The notes below the pieces were generated by a model, which saw only the letters and a list, made by a program, of their open reading frames with translations, ran no database searches and was not told the origin of the DNA. DNA of 64,000 nucleotides from Streptomyces ortus (lineage in GTDB: Bacteria > Actinomycetota > Actinomycetes > Streptomycetales > Streptomycetaceae): the NCBI RefSeq assembly GCF_026341275.1, contig NZ_JAIFZO010000002.1, forward strand, positions 8,090,118 to 8,154,117. Reading direction: 5' to 3'. The translations under genes were made by a program, and so were the position numbers. Shown here piece after piece: positions 29,601-35,785 of the stretch. Within the stretch, counting starts at the first letter, position 1; each line of letters begins with the position of its first letter.

Positions 29601-29977
29601 TCCGTGCCGTCGTGGACCAGGGCCACGGCGGCCGAGTCGTCGAGGATGTGGCGGCGGCGTTCGGCCGGGCTCTGCGCGTCTAGGGGGACCACGGTGGCAC
29701 CGGCGCGGCGGATGCCGAGCATCACGCACACCAGCTGCCAGGACCGCGGCAGGCGGACCGCGACGGCCTGCCCGGCGTCGATCCCGCGGGCCCGCAGACC
29801 GCGCGCCACCCGCAGCGAGGCCCGGTCGAGGGCCGCGTAGTCGAGGCGGTGGTCCCCGTCGGCCAGGGCGAGGGCGTCGGGGGTCAGACGCGCCTGAGCG
29901 AGTACCGCCTCGGCCAGCAGCGGACCGGACGGGGAGGAGCCCGGCGCGGCGGAACCGGGTGCGGTGGAGCCGGACAT
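20624..29977 (-). CDS. Hybrid NRPS-PKS: A-PCP-C-A-PCP-KS-KR-ACP-TE
   Basis: A 3,117-residue megasynthase. Approximate order: A1 20-510 (YTSGTTGRPKG ~182), PCP1 540-610 (GGDSL, Ser ~573), C 640-1060 (intact HHIAVDG ~769), A2 1110-1570 (FTSGSTGAPKG ~1246), PCP2 1600-1680 (GAGSL), KS 1705-2130 (Cys in ACASSLVG ~1863, EAHGTGT, KSQIGHLG), linker, KR 2300-2770 (GGTGGIG ~2540, Tyr in FDYAAAN), ACP ~2780-2850 (GADSL), TE ~2875-3110 (GWSFG ~2958, His ~3099). No AT is present. My 9-residue A-domain codes are D-A-Y-L-L-G-V-T-F (A1, Val/Ile-like) and D-V-Q-V-V-A-H-V-V (A2, near-identical to proline codes). Predicted product: a branched-chain aminoacyl-prolyl unit extended once by malonate and reduced to a beta-hydroxy acid. 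ATG 29977 has AGGAGG 4 nt upstream and overlaps the preceding stop (TGATG); a GTG at 29980 is the alternative. Confidence 0.93.
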   Translation of the reverse strand: MSGSTAPGSAAPGSSPSGPLLAEAVLAQARLTPDALALADGDHRLDYAALDRASLRVARGLRARGIDAGQAVAVRLPRSWQLVCVMLGIRRAGATVVPLDAQSPAERRRHILDDSAAVALVHDGTDDGTGDGTPGEGSGFLLAVDDLLADLPAKDTGTSPGAGSLDRVTPATDAATSFLFYTSGTTGRPKGVEVKDAGIMRLADPGFLSPTAGRRYASISNPAFDALSYEVWVPLLTGGTCVVLNDEQVQNPHLLAETLRRERIDALFVTSALFNAVTAGVPHCFDSVAQVLIGGEQLNTTRVKRWYRDNPGSATRLVNVYGPTESATFALHHPVPRDFDGDTVPVGRPLPATDAVLVADGPRTAGTDEIGELYLSGAGLATGYRNLPEETAHRFVPLPWHDAGRAVWYRTGDLARRDATGLLTFVGRADRQVKVRGFRVEPGEVEQRLGAHPAVRQVRVCTLRDVDGAHELLAYLVLGAELTYEEYERHLTAALPPYMRPHRTHLVDALPRNANGKVDDAALLGSQTPAWRRVSGAAVEVTDAQREVLELAGSVLGVPGLRPDDRWIPHGGDSLKALRLRFDIRRRWNVEVPQSVVLREDFAALTEAITSGSADSHGASSSPDGAGQAPPYPPVPGPSGRRAAPATSEQQRLWLLDRSDPHSRAYDVPLAFHLRGTFDEEVLHAALTRLVAEHPALRTAFRSAPEGLLQEIGDPFDPWEPTDVLDGEDWEPAARRFFATPFDLAEARMLRAGLLRAPDGPVLLLHLHHIAVDGWSLNVLFRDLTAFTAQAAGLEEKDAGTAHTPLDFALWQRRWHLEPSYGEQRSALRHHYAALESEPSPPAVASSAGTGARLLTASLDLVQRARLDRLGAELGLTRFQLLLAAFSWSLYGVTGRTRPVVASPVSGRPVGEFAATVGMFANTVLLPLRLQPGDGLRRQLGRQAAEVQHILDRQDVTLADVLTDHDFGGGPLFDFMFVLENTDFGALSLPDCRVRPAWPQPLDTKCALTLSVVEQDFGFDCLWEYAAGRFDAEVVASAHRLFVRAIDLLTAEDEDEEWSQGQGEPTLTALVAPYRRALPDPGQGARSTPAFTTVAEGFAAQVRRTPHAPALTAGDHTLTYAQLDARGRALAAELTARLPLPSDPAAPARVALHLTPSAEHIVALLAAAQLNLTVVPLDPAYPPALLRRVLRDADPLCVLTAVGAEQDVAGIAPPELPRHPINLAAVAPAAPRPAPHEGLRPLYTLFTSGSTGAPKGVDVPDLTLCNLLHWQNEAGGLGEAAVTQQFSMLSFDVSFQEIFTTLCSGGRLHLVRPEWRQDLPALLDQLEQSGAERLFLPCVALQLLAEHAVHLGRFPSRLREVVTAGEQLLCTDAIRRWFAGLTDARLFNHYGPTETHVVSGLCLDGDPMLWPTRPAIGRPVANAVLRVSDDSGEPLPPGVVGRLLIGGPMASPCYLGDAELNRSRFTELPGLGTFYRSGDLAHFDTAGLLHFDGRDDDQVKISGHRLELGQLEAALLRHPSVIGALVSRDGDSLVALLQCRGEDPDPDELAAHLAGQVPPFARIRTFRRVEALPRTPSGKLDRRAVTAQGRELGGGPPPGPRGQEDPESVAAAREARLCELFAAVTGKRVLPDQRFFDAGAGSLDLMRFQLRCGVELGLSFTVADLFEHVTVRSLSRFLDRSDPTTAGATGADTATARVPVERNSDAGEPIAVIGMAVRLPGAPDLASFWRMVEVGERGIEHFPAAEGRVGARSQLDGPLAFDPQHFGISPQEARLMDPQQRHLLMSCVEALAHAGIAEPADSRVGLIAGCGENTYFQSMLREADPAALPDSFRLALHHDKDFLATKAAYHLNLTGPAFTVQAACASSLVGVHLAAGLLRQGEADVMLAGGVLVDTLLTDGYTYRPQHIFSPDGHCRPFSDDAAGTVGASGVGVVVLKPLSLAERDGDTVYAVVTGSALNNDGASKLGYSAPSVAGQREVIRTALRRSGRPGSDIGYVEAHGTGTRLGDPVEVAALRQALDLPDSASCALSSVKSQIGHLGAAAGVVGLVRAALAVHHGVIPPNVDFRRLNPEIGADAGPFHIPTRARPWPAGRPRVAAVSSFGIGGTNAHLILEQHASPAPARTPEATGPSARTGPLVLSGSSERSLRTDARRVADHLAAAPQTYDQVLRHLRSGRPSRTHRVAAVCPDAETAVAWLRTVADGSEHAADGAEAVPWTARGSAEAGGDLPPGTHSAPPPWDFPPPAFALTDYDFPRAARQPERVTAADPAATAPPVRMPEAEWLHQTEWARLRRAVPYTGPLSGRPVVVVTDGTSTPVDWKALHSAHSRVVHVTSGAAYVRSGTDRYEVDPADPASLARLLRDVGHDAPEGFEWLHALPLGVEGPVGEGSLAHARRVCLDHTAALCQAVASLPPDARPRLWWLSRGAQPVTGEVTRPELGLLTAAVEVPRQELGLDTHWIDLPGADPADWAHLLAPILADAPAEAAPEAAPEAAPERRLALRQGYWWRPAARPVPRPLPRAAAGPVQGAGLVEGDGTHLVLGGTGGIGTGIADWLLEHTDGQVVLLARRAHLPPALARWSDRVTLVAADLAEESLDVLLDRLAPHTGRLHGVVHAAGSASGALLLRRDSETMRDADRAKLNAVLLTERLIARHRPRYAVSCSSLSALFGGVGQFDYAAANGVLDAFPHHGGEASSSTVRLSIGWDVWRDAGMARDALGTDARHQAHLRTGLSTAEGLRVFADAMELQLPHLLVSSTPLEASRYFYEPEAPTTAHEATRAPAAAAESPDTAELIEAARELLGTDTLDPAASLYDLGADSLTLLDLLSEVKRRYGVDIELSRLSHQVSVNELLDRLDRPARSREPADDPVTVETWQTGDDQDVLCVIHPVGGDIQAYRPLVSALDARTTVCLVPDPALRDPHLPDWSVAERADRYLAALRARFPGPRIRLRLAGWSFGALVAHAMAARAEAAGRPVDRLYLLDPPAPQARVQTPDEDALRAVFELELRGNKPPGTDAPSSSQIRTAGETYAERLAHCCRANVSAMAAHTAPRLTRTPSALWLATEATPDLPLAPPAPTAAEEWTTLLPPPAQVQHVHATHYEIVTGRHVQDIARAIDADR
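22495..22530 (-). repeat. 12-bp tandem repeat, three copies, in a KR linker
   Basis: CCGGAGCCGCCT is repeated three times (22495-22506, 22507-22518, 22519-22530), encoding an A-P-E-A run within the KR structural subdomain of the NRPS-PKS. Confidence 0.9.
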
Positions 29978-31377
29978 CACGCCTCCTCGCTGACGGCGGG
30001 CGCGGCGACGGAGAGGGGGGCGAGCGCGGCGAGTTCGGCGCCGAGCACGGCCGCCACCCGCGGTGAGGTACTGCTCTCCAGCGCCTCCCGGTGGTCGCAG
30101 TCCAGTGGTTCGACCCGGAAGCCGTTTTCCGCGCGACGCCGCCGGAAGTCGCGTACCTCGGGCAGGGACGCCATGTCGGTGAGCACCTGTTCCAGCTGAC
30201 GTACGTACCGTCGTGCGGTGTCCTCGTCGAACAGCGGCGTGGGGGCGGCGCCGCGGACGGGGTTGACGAGCTCCACGATGTGCTCGAAGGGCAGGTCCTG
30301 GTGGCCGAGTGCCTCGCGCAGTACACCGCCCACGTGCGCGACGGCGTCGCCGGCCGTCGCCGTACGGGAGAAGTCGGCGCGCAGGGGCAGCGTGTTCACG
30401 AAGAAGCCGATGACGTCCGCCAGGTCCTCGTTGTGCCGCCGGCCCGCCGTGGGGGTGCCCACGACGACGTCGGTACGGCCGCTGAGCCGCGACATCAGCA
30501 GCGTCCAGCCGGTGAGGACGGAGCCGAACAGGGTGCGTCCGTGCTCTCGCGCCGGCGCCCGCAGCCCGGAGGTGAGGTCGGCTTCGAGGGCGAACTCCAC
30601 CCGCGCCCCGCCCCGCAGATCCTGCTGGGCGGGGCGCGGGCTGCCGGTGGGCGGGCCGGACAGCGGCGGGGCGTCGGCCGGTGGCCGCTGCCAGAAGTCG
30701 GCGTGCTCGGCGAGCCCGCCCGACACGACACGCTCCCGCTGGGCGCGGGCATGGTCGGTGTACTGCGGGGGGAGGGGCGCCGGCGGCGAGGGGCGTCCGT
30801 CCAGCACCGCCGCGTACAGGACGCCCAGTTCACTCATCATCACGGTCATGGACCGGCCCTCGAGAACGGTGTGATGGACCGTCAGCAGCAGAACGTGGTG
30901 GTCCTCCCCCAGCGTGAGGAGACGGCCGCGGCAGAGGGGACCACGGGCCAGGTCGAACGGGGCCGTGGCCTCCCGGAGCCGCAGTTCGTCGAGGCGCGCC
31001 GCGGAGTCGGGCAGCCCGCTGAGATTGTCCGCCGTGAGGGCGAACCCGGTCTCCGGCGGACCGATGTGCTGGTACACCTCCCCGTCGACGGCCACCAGCC
31101 TGGTGCGCAGCGCCTGCTGCCGGACGACGAGCGCGTCGAGCGCGCGGCGCAGGACGGCCGTGTCCAAAGGGCCCCGGAGAGTGAAGGTGACGGGTTCGTC
31201 GTACGCCTCGTTCCCGCCCGGGAGCTGCGCGAGGAACCACAGGCGCTGCTGGGCGAAGGAGACCGGGGCGAGGGCGGAGGGGGCCGCGGGCTCCCGCCGT
31301 GCCGAGTCGACGGGGTGCGGTCGGGGAGACGGAACCCGGGGGGTGTACGGAACCTGGGGGGTGTCATGCACGGACAA
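29977..31377 (-). CDS. Free-standing condensation-domain protein, internally shortened
   Basis: A 466-residue NRPS condensation-domain protein (opening ALAPVSFAQQRLWFLAQLPG, ~37-56). The catalytic motif is H-H-T-V-L-E-G (~168-174): His pair intact, but the Asp of HHxxxDG is Glu. Near residue 382 the sequence jumps from TPLF to DEDTARRYVRQLEQVL. Compared with the intact C domain in the neighbouring megasynthase, about 57 residues of the C-terminal lobe are absent, and the shared L-F at both edges suggests a deletion. TTG 31377 (or GTG 31371) is the start. Its TGA overlaps the next ATG. If active it would acylate the first amino acid; it may be inactive. Confidence 0.85.
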   Translation of the reverse strand: MSVHDTPQVPYTPRVPSPRPHPVDSARREPAAPSALAPVSFAQQRLWFLAQLPGGNEAYDEPVTFTLRGPLDTAVLRRALDALVVRQQALRTRLVAVDGEVYQHIGPPETGFALTADNLSGLPDSAARLDELRLREATAPFDLARGPLCRGRLLTLGEDHHVLLLTVHHTVLEGRSMTVMMSELGVLYAAVLDGRPSPPAPLPPQYTDHARAQRERVVSGGLAEHADFWQRPPADAPPLSGPPTGSPRPAQQDLRGGARVEFALEADLTSGLRAPAREHGRTLFGSVLTGWTLLMSRLSGRTDVVVGTPTAGRRHNEDLADVIGFFVNTLPLRADFSRTATAGDAVAHVGGVLREALGHQDLPFEHIVELVNPVRGAAPTPLFDEDTARRYVRQLEQVLTDMASLPEVRDFRRRRAENGFRVEPLDCDHREALESSTSPRVAAVLGAELAALAPLSVAAPAVSEEA

Positions 31378-32127
31378 GGCTGGGTCTTCCCGTCGTCAGG
31401 GTTACTGCTTCCGAGAGTCACGCTGGGAGTTCGGCCGCCCGTGCGGCGGGCCGCCGAGGCCGCTCTACGTCCGGGTGCCGGGCGGAGCTGCGGAGTCGGG
31501 GCGGGCAGTGGATCGGTGTCCCAGGGGGACGGCGGGGGAGGTGGCGGCGGGATGTCCGGAGCGTGCGGGCGTCGGGCGGAGTCCGCGGGGCCCGGCGATT
31601 CGGCAATTCATTGCGACAACGTTGCCAGGCGATAACGACGACGAGTTCGTTCCTTCGTCGTGCGGCATTCCGGCCACCAGCTTTCCTGCTCACGGCGCCC
31701 CACGGGTGCGGAGACGTCGTCCGACTGGTGTGCCGATGGGAACACCTGGACGCATGGCGATAATTGATCAGCGGACCAGAGCCTGTCAACGGTCTCCGGG
31801 CGGGTGGAACCGAACGCCCGGAAACATACCCATGCGACCGGTTTTTCGGGAAGTGGGGGCGTTCTGAGATGCAGAGATCGCCCTGTTTCGGCAGGTGTTC
31901 AGGCGCACACCACCAGCCGGAAGACAAGTGGACCAGCGGCCCGCCGGACGGGAAACGTCCACCGCCGCAATAAACAAGCGAGGCGTATTCTTTAGTCAGA
32001 CTTGACGGAGCGAGAGCGCTTGCTTCCGCGATATCCCCTGCGGAATCGACGGTGTTTCCACGCCGATCGCGCCGATCGGGCCAATCGCGCCACGCAAGCA
32101 CGGGTTGAGATCTCCTCGCACGCTGGG
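31378..32127. other. 750-bp gene-free upstream region of the NRPS operon
   Basis: No credible gene is seen. G+C falls between about 31560 and 32060 relative to the flanks, as expected of regulatory DNA. Features: CAACGTTG palindrome near 31617-31624; 7-bp inverted repeat around 31636-31662; and GAGAGCGCTTGC at 32012-32023, close to LacI-family operator consensus (GAAAGCGCTTTC). It should contain the promoter for the condensation protein, hybrid and TauD genes. No -35/-10 pair is convincing. Confidence 0.45.
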
Positions 32128-35100
32128 TCAGCGGTGGGCCGGGTCGGCGGACAGGTCCCGCCCGCCCTCTCCGGAGGCGGCCCTCTCACGGTAGTGGTGC
32201 GGCGCCGCGCCCGTGACCCGGCGGAACACCCGGCTGAAGTACGCGCGGTCACGGAAACCCACGGCCCTGGCGACGCTCTGCACGCTGTCGTTGCTCGACC
32301 GCAGACGCTCCGCCGCCCGCCGGATCCGCAGCCGGGTCAGGTACTCCCACACCGTCAGGCCGTACCGCTGCTGGAAGAGCTTGCCGAGATGGTCGGCGCT
32401 GACCCCGGCGGCCTGCGCGACCTGCCAGCGGGAGATCGGCCGTCGCCAGTGCTCGTAGAGGAAGACCAGGGCCTCGTCGAGGACGTCCCTGGTGCGCGGC
32501 GGCAACCGGGAGCCGTGGGCCGCCAGTTCCCGCACGAGCACGGCGGCCTCCCGCGGTGCGAACACGTCCATGTCCAGCATGAGCAGCGCCGGATGCTGGC
32601 GTCCGCGCCGCGCGTCCGCCGCCGTCATGCCCTCGTGGTCGGCGATGACGACGGGACACAGGGCCCGGCCCGTGCCGTCGTGCAGCCGGTCCACCACGTC
32701 CAGCGCCTGGAGGTCGGGCAGCGCCCGCTCCAGCACCACCAGCCGTGGCGTCTCCTCCGCGACCAGCGCCAGCAGCGTCGTCGCGTCGGCGGAGACCCGC
32801 GCCGGATGGTCCGGCAGCGCCGACTCGGCCAGCCGCCGCAGCGCCTCCCGGGACTCCTGCGAGCCGCCCGCCACGATCACCGGCTCGGCGAAACCATGGG
32901 GCCGCAACGCGCGCAGGGCCTGCGGCAGATCGGTGCCTTCGGCGCCGAACAGCACGAACGGCGTGTGGCGCAGCGCCGGATGGTCGTGCAGCCGCTGCAC
33001 CGCGCGCCACTCCTGGGGCCGGTCGGGCAGGGCGTCCCACACGACGGCTCCGGGCGTACGCCGCGCCACCGACGGCATGGGGTCGTGCGCGCTGTCGGGA
33101 CGGCACACCTCCAAACCGTGGCGGGCGGCGTGCGCGCTGATGTCGGCGCCCAGTTCGCCGGGGGTGACGACGAGGAGCGGGGCGTCGCCGGCGGCGGCCA
33201 GGTGCGCCTGTCCGTCGGGAGAGGGCAGGGCCAGTTCGAGGACGTACTGGGCCCGGTCCGGCGCGTCGGAGACGGTCAGCGCCCCGCCGTGCATCATGGC
33301 CAGCCGCCGGGCCGTGGTCACCCCCACATCCGGGAGCCGGCCCGGCTTAGCGACGGACGTACGGGCGTCCGGGACGTCGACCGTGATCCGCACGCCGGCC
33401 GGGCCGAGGGCGGCGATCACCCGGGGCGGGGTGTCCTTCGCGCGGGCCGCCGCCGAGAGCAGCACGTTGTGCAGGATCTGCCGCAACCGCGTCTCGTCCA
33501 CCCACACCGAGGGCAGCCGCTCGGGCAGGTCGAGCCGCCACCCGGGACCGGCGGGCAGCGCGGAGGCCGCCGTCGCGCACGCCCGCGCGAGCACGGGCAG
33601 CGGGTCCATGAGCCGCCTGGTCAGGAGGAGATCGCCGGCCTCCGACCGTGCGAGGTCGAGTAGGTTCCCCATCAGGTGCAGCACGCGCGCGGCGTCCCGC
33701 CGCACCTCCGCGAGGGCCGCCGAGGGGTCACCGGACCGGTGCAGCATGGCCTCCACCGGAGTGCGCAACTCATCGCCGACATGCGTCAGCAGCCGCGTCT
33801 GGAACCTGCTCGCCTGCTCCGCGGCGTCCCGCGCTCGCCGCACCTCGTCGAAGAGCCCGATGCCCTTCAGTGCGGCGCTGATCTGATCGCCCAGTTCCCG
33901 GTAGAGGGCCCCGTCGGCCCCGTCCTGGTATGCGGCCCGGGCGGGGGTCGCCTCGAACACCGCCACACCCAGGTGCTCCTCGCCGATGTGCAGCGGTTCG
34001 AGCACCAGCGTGAAGCGGTCCTCGCCGGGCAGCAGGGAGTCGGGAAGCAGCAGGGCCGGCGAGAACGCGGGGCTGCCGAGCGGACCGGCGGGAGCGGATT
34101 CCCGGACTGCCTCCTGGGCCGCCTCAGCACGGGCGAGCAGGGGACGCGCCATGCCCAGGGCCGCCGGACCGGAGGCGTCTGCGTCACGCTCGTACAGGAC
34201 GATCCGGCAGTGCGGGACACCCGACTGGCCCAGCTGGCGCTCCAGGACGTCCGAAAGTCCCTCCAGGTCCACGACCGTGGTCAGCGCGGTCCCGAACTCC
34301 CGCAGCCTGCGGGCGCGTTGGGTCCCCGACCAGCGCTCGTACTCGAGGAGTGCGCGCGATCGCTCCGCCACGACGAGCCGGGCCTGTCCGAACAGGACCT
34401 CCCCGGCCCGGCGCAACGGCTCCGGCAGCGTGTCGACGACATCGCGGCGGGCGCTCTCCAGCGCCTGGTGCCACCGGTCGACCTCGGCCTGCGTTCCCGC
34501 GTTGCCGCGCAACAGCCGCTCGACGAGAGGGAGGAATCCCCCGGGCCGGACGTCATCGCCCTCGGCGTGCGTGAGTTCGGCGTGGAAGGCCGCCGCCAGC
34601 CGGGAACCGCCGGACGGCAGTACGCCGTCCACCGCGTCCCATCCCGCGGGCCGCCGCGCGGCGGCCGGTGCCGGGGCGACGAGCGGGGGCCGGTACGACG
34701 TCGGGTAGGGGCAGCCGCAGGAGCGGCGCGGCACCAGTGTGGCGGGGATGGTGGTGCGGTCGGGCGGCCGGGTGCCGCGCAGCCGGGCGACCAGCGTGTC
34801 CACGGCGAGCGCGCCCAGTTCCTCGAAGGGCAGCGCCACGGAGGTCAGCGGCGGGTCGCCGAGGCGGGCCTCCGGCGAGTCGTTGAAGCCGACCACGGCC
34901 ACGTCCTCCGGTACCCGGATGCCGCGTTCGGTGAGGTGGCGCAGGGCGCCGGCGGCGAGGACGTCGCTGCAGGCCAGTACCACGTCGAAGTCGACACCGG
35001 GGGTCAGTCCGCGGGCCTCCAGCAAGACCTGCATCGCCGAGGCGCCCGCCGCGGCGGCGAAGTCGACGGCGGCGCCCACGTGTTCGTTGCGGATGCCGTG

Positions 35101-35637
35101 GTGGCGCAGCGCGTCGACACAGGCGCGGTATCGCTCCTCGGAGACCGGGTTGGCGAGCGGCCCGTGGATGCAGGCCGGCCGTCTGCGACCGTGCTGGACG
35201 AGATGCCCGACCAGTTTGCGCATGCCCGCGTGGGAGTCGATCGACAGCACGTCGGTCTGGTCGCTGAGCGGCTGGTTGAGGCTGATCAGCGGCAGATGGG
35301 CGAGCCGGCGCAGCAGACGGCGGGCCCGGGGACCGGCCGAGGGCAGCCCCAGGGTCGAACTCCAGCAGACGACGCCGTCCAGCCGGGCCGGGCCGACGAG
35401 TTCGTACAACTCGCTGCGGGCCACGTCACCGTGCCGGAGGTTCCCGCCGGGGAAGCAGATCAGGTTCACGTCGTTGCGCTCGGCGGCGGCACGGGCGCCC
35501 GACCAGAGAGTCGCCCCCACGCCCAGATGGATGTTGGCGGTGAGCAGCCCGACCGTCAGGGGCCGGTTCGCCCCGGGCGACGTACCCCCCACGGTACGGA
35601 GATCGGCGTACGGTTCCGTGTACGGGCCCGGGTCCAT
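32128..35637 (-). CDS. Hybrid sensor-regulator: LacI-type sensor, degenerate kinase, pseudo-receivers, AraC output
   Basis: A 1,169-residue cytoplasmic one-protein signalling system. Order: periplasmic-binding-protein-like sugar sensor (~25-330; VPEDVAVVGFNDSPEARLGDPPLTSV is LacI/GalR-like), helical segment (~370-460), GAF-like domain (~470-600), histidine-kinase DHp and ATPase remnants (~605-790), two receiver-like domains (~800-1040), and an AraC double HTH (~1070-1155; ISRWQVAQAAGVSADHLGKL). The H-box reads V-G-D-E-L-R-T-P, so the phospho-accepting His is Asp (~622), and the second receiver has V-V-L-E where Asp is expected. Phosphotransfer therefore seems abandoned, and ligand binding may act allosterically. 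Start at ATG 35637. It lies 149 bp downstream of a pectate lyase gene on the same strand. Confidence 0.88.
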   Translation of the reverse strand: MDPGPYTEPYADLRTVGGTSPGANRPLTVGLLTANIHLGVGATLWSGARAAAERNDVNLICFPGGNLRHGDVARSELYELVGPARLDGVVCWSSTLGLPSAGPRARRLLRRLAHLPLISLNQPLSDQTDVLSIDSHAGMRKLVGHLVQHGRRRPACIHGPLANPVSEERYRACVDALRHHGIRNEHVGAAVDFAAAAGASAMQVLLEARGLTPGVDFDVVLACSDVLAAGALRHLTERGIRVPEDVAVVGFNDSPEARLGDPPLTSVALPFEELGALAVDTLVARLRGTRPPDRTTIPATLVPRRSCGCPYPTSYRPPLVAPAPAAARRPAGWDAVDGVLPSGGSRLAAAFHAELTHAEGDDVRPGGFLPLVERLLRGNAGTQAEVDRWHQALESARRDVVDTLPEPLRRAGEVLFGQARLVVAERSRALLEYERWSGTQRARRLREFGTALTTVVDLEGLSDVLERQLGQSGVPHCRIVLYERDADASGPAALGMARPLLARAEAAQEAVRESAPAGPLGSPAFSPALLLPDSLLPGEDRFTLVLEPLHIGEEHLGVAVFEATPARAAYQDGADGALYRELGDQISAALKGIGLFDEVRRARDAAEQASRFQTRLLTHVGDELRTPVEAMLHRSGDPSAALAEVRRDAARVLHLMGNLLDLARSEAGDLLLTRRLMDPLPVLARACATAASALPAGPGWRLDLPERLPSVWVDETRLRQILHNVLLSAAARAKDTPPRVIAALGPAGVRITVDVPDARTSVAKPGRLPDVGVTTARRLAMMHGGALTVSDAPDRAQYVLELALPSPDGQAHLAAAGDAPLLVVTPGELGADISAHAARHGLEVCRPDSAHDPMPSVARRTPGAVVWDALPDRPQEWRAVQRLHDHPALRHTPFVLFGAEGTDLPQALRALRPHGFAEPVIVAGGSQESREALRRLAESALPDHPARVSADATTLLALVAEETPRLVVLERALPDLQALDVVDRLHDGTGRALCPVVIADHEGMTAADARRGRQHPALLMLDMDVFAPREAAVLVRELAAHGSRLPPRTRDVLDEALVFLYEHWRRPISRWQVAQAAGVSADHLGKLFQQRYGLTVWEYLTRLRIRRAAERLRSSNDSVQSVARAVGFRDRAYFSRVFRRVTGAAPHHYRERAASGEGGRDLSADPAHR

Positions 35638-35785
35638 CGGCGCCCCCTCGCTCGGCCTCCGCCAGAAGCCCTGTGGGCCCGCCGGGTCCAGGGCAACGTA
35701 GGGGAGGCGGGAACGCGGGGCAAGACCGGCGACGCGTCGGCCACCGGTCCTGCCCCGTGCTGAGTGGTGCGGTGTGGAACCGGGA

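Noticed and set aside
22022..29683. A 2,553-codon open frame on the strand opposite the NRPS-PKS gene
   Set aside because: Composition shadow. Its codon positions carry the reverse of the sense-strand bias, and the minus strand encodes an unbroken set of recognisable domains.
29978..29980. GTG at 29980 as start of the NRPS-PKS
   Set aside because: Only one base from AGGAGG; ATG 29977 has workable spacing. The difference is a single residue.
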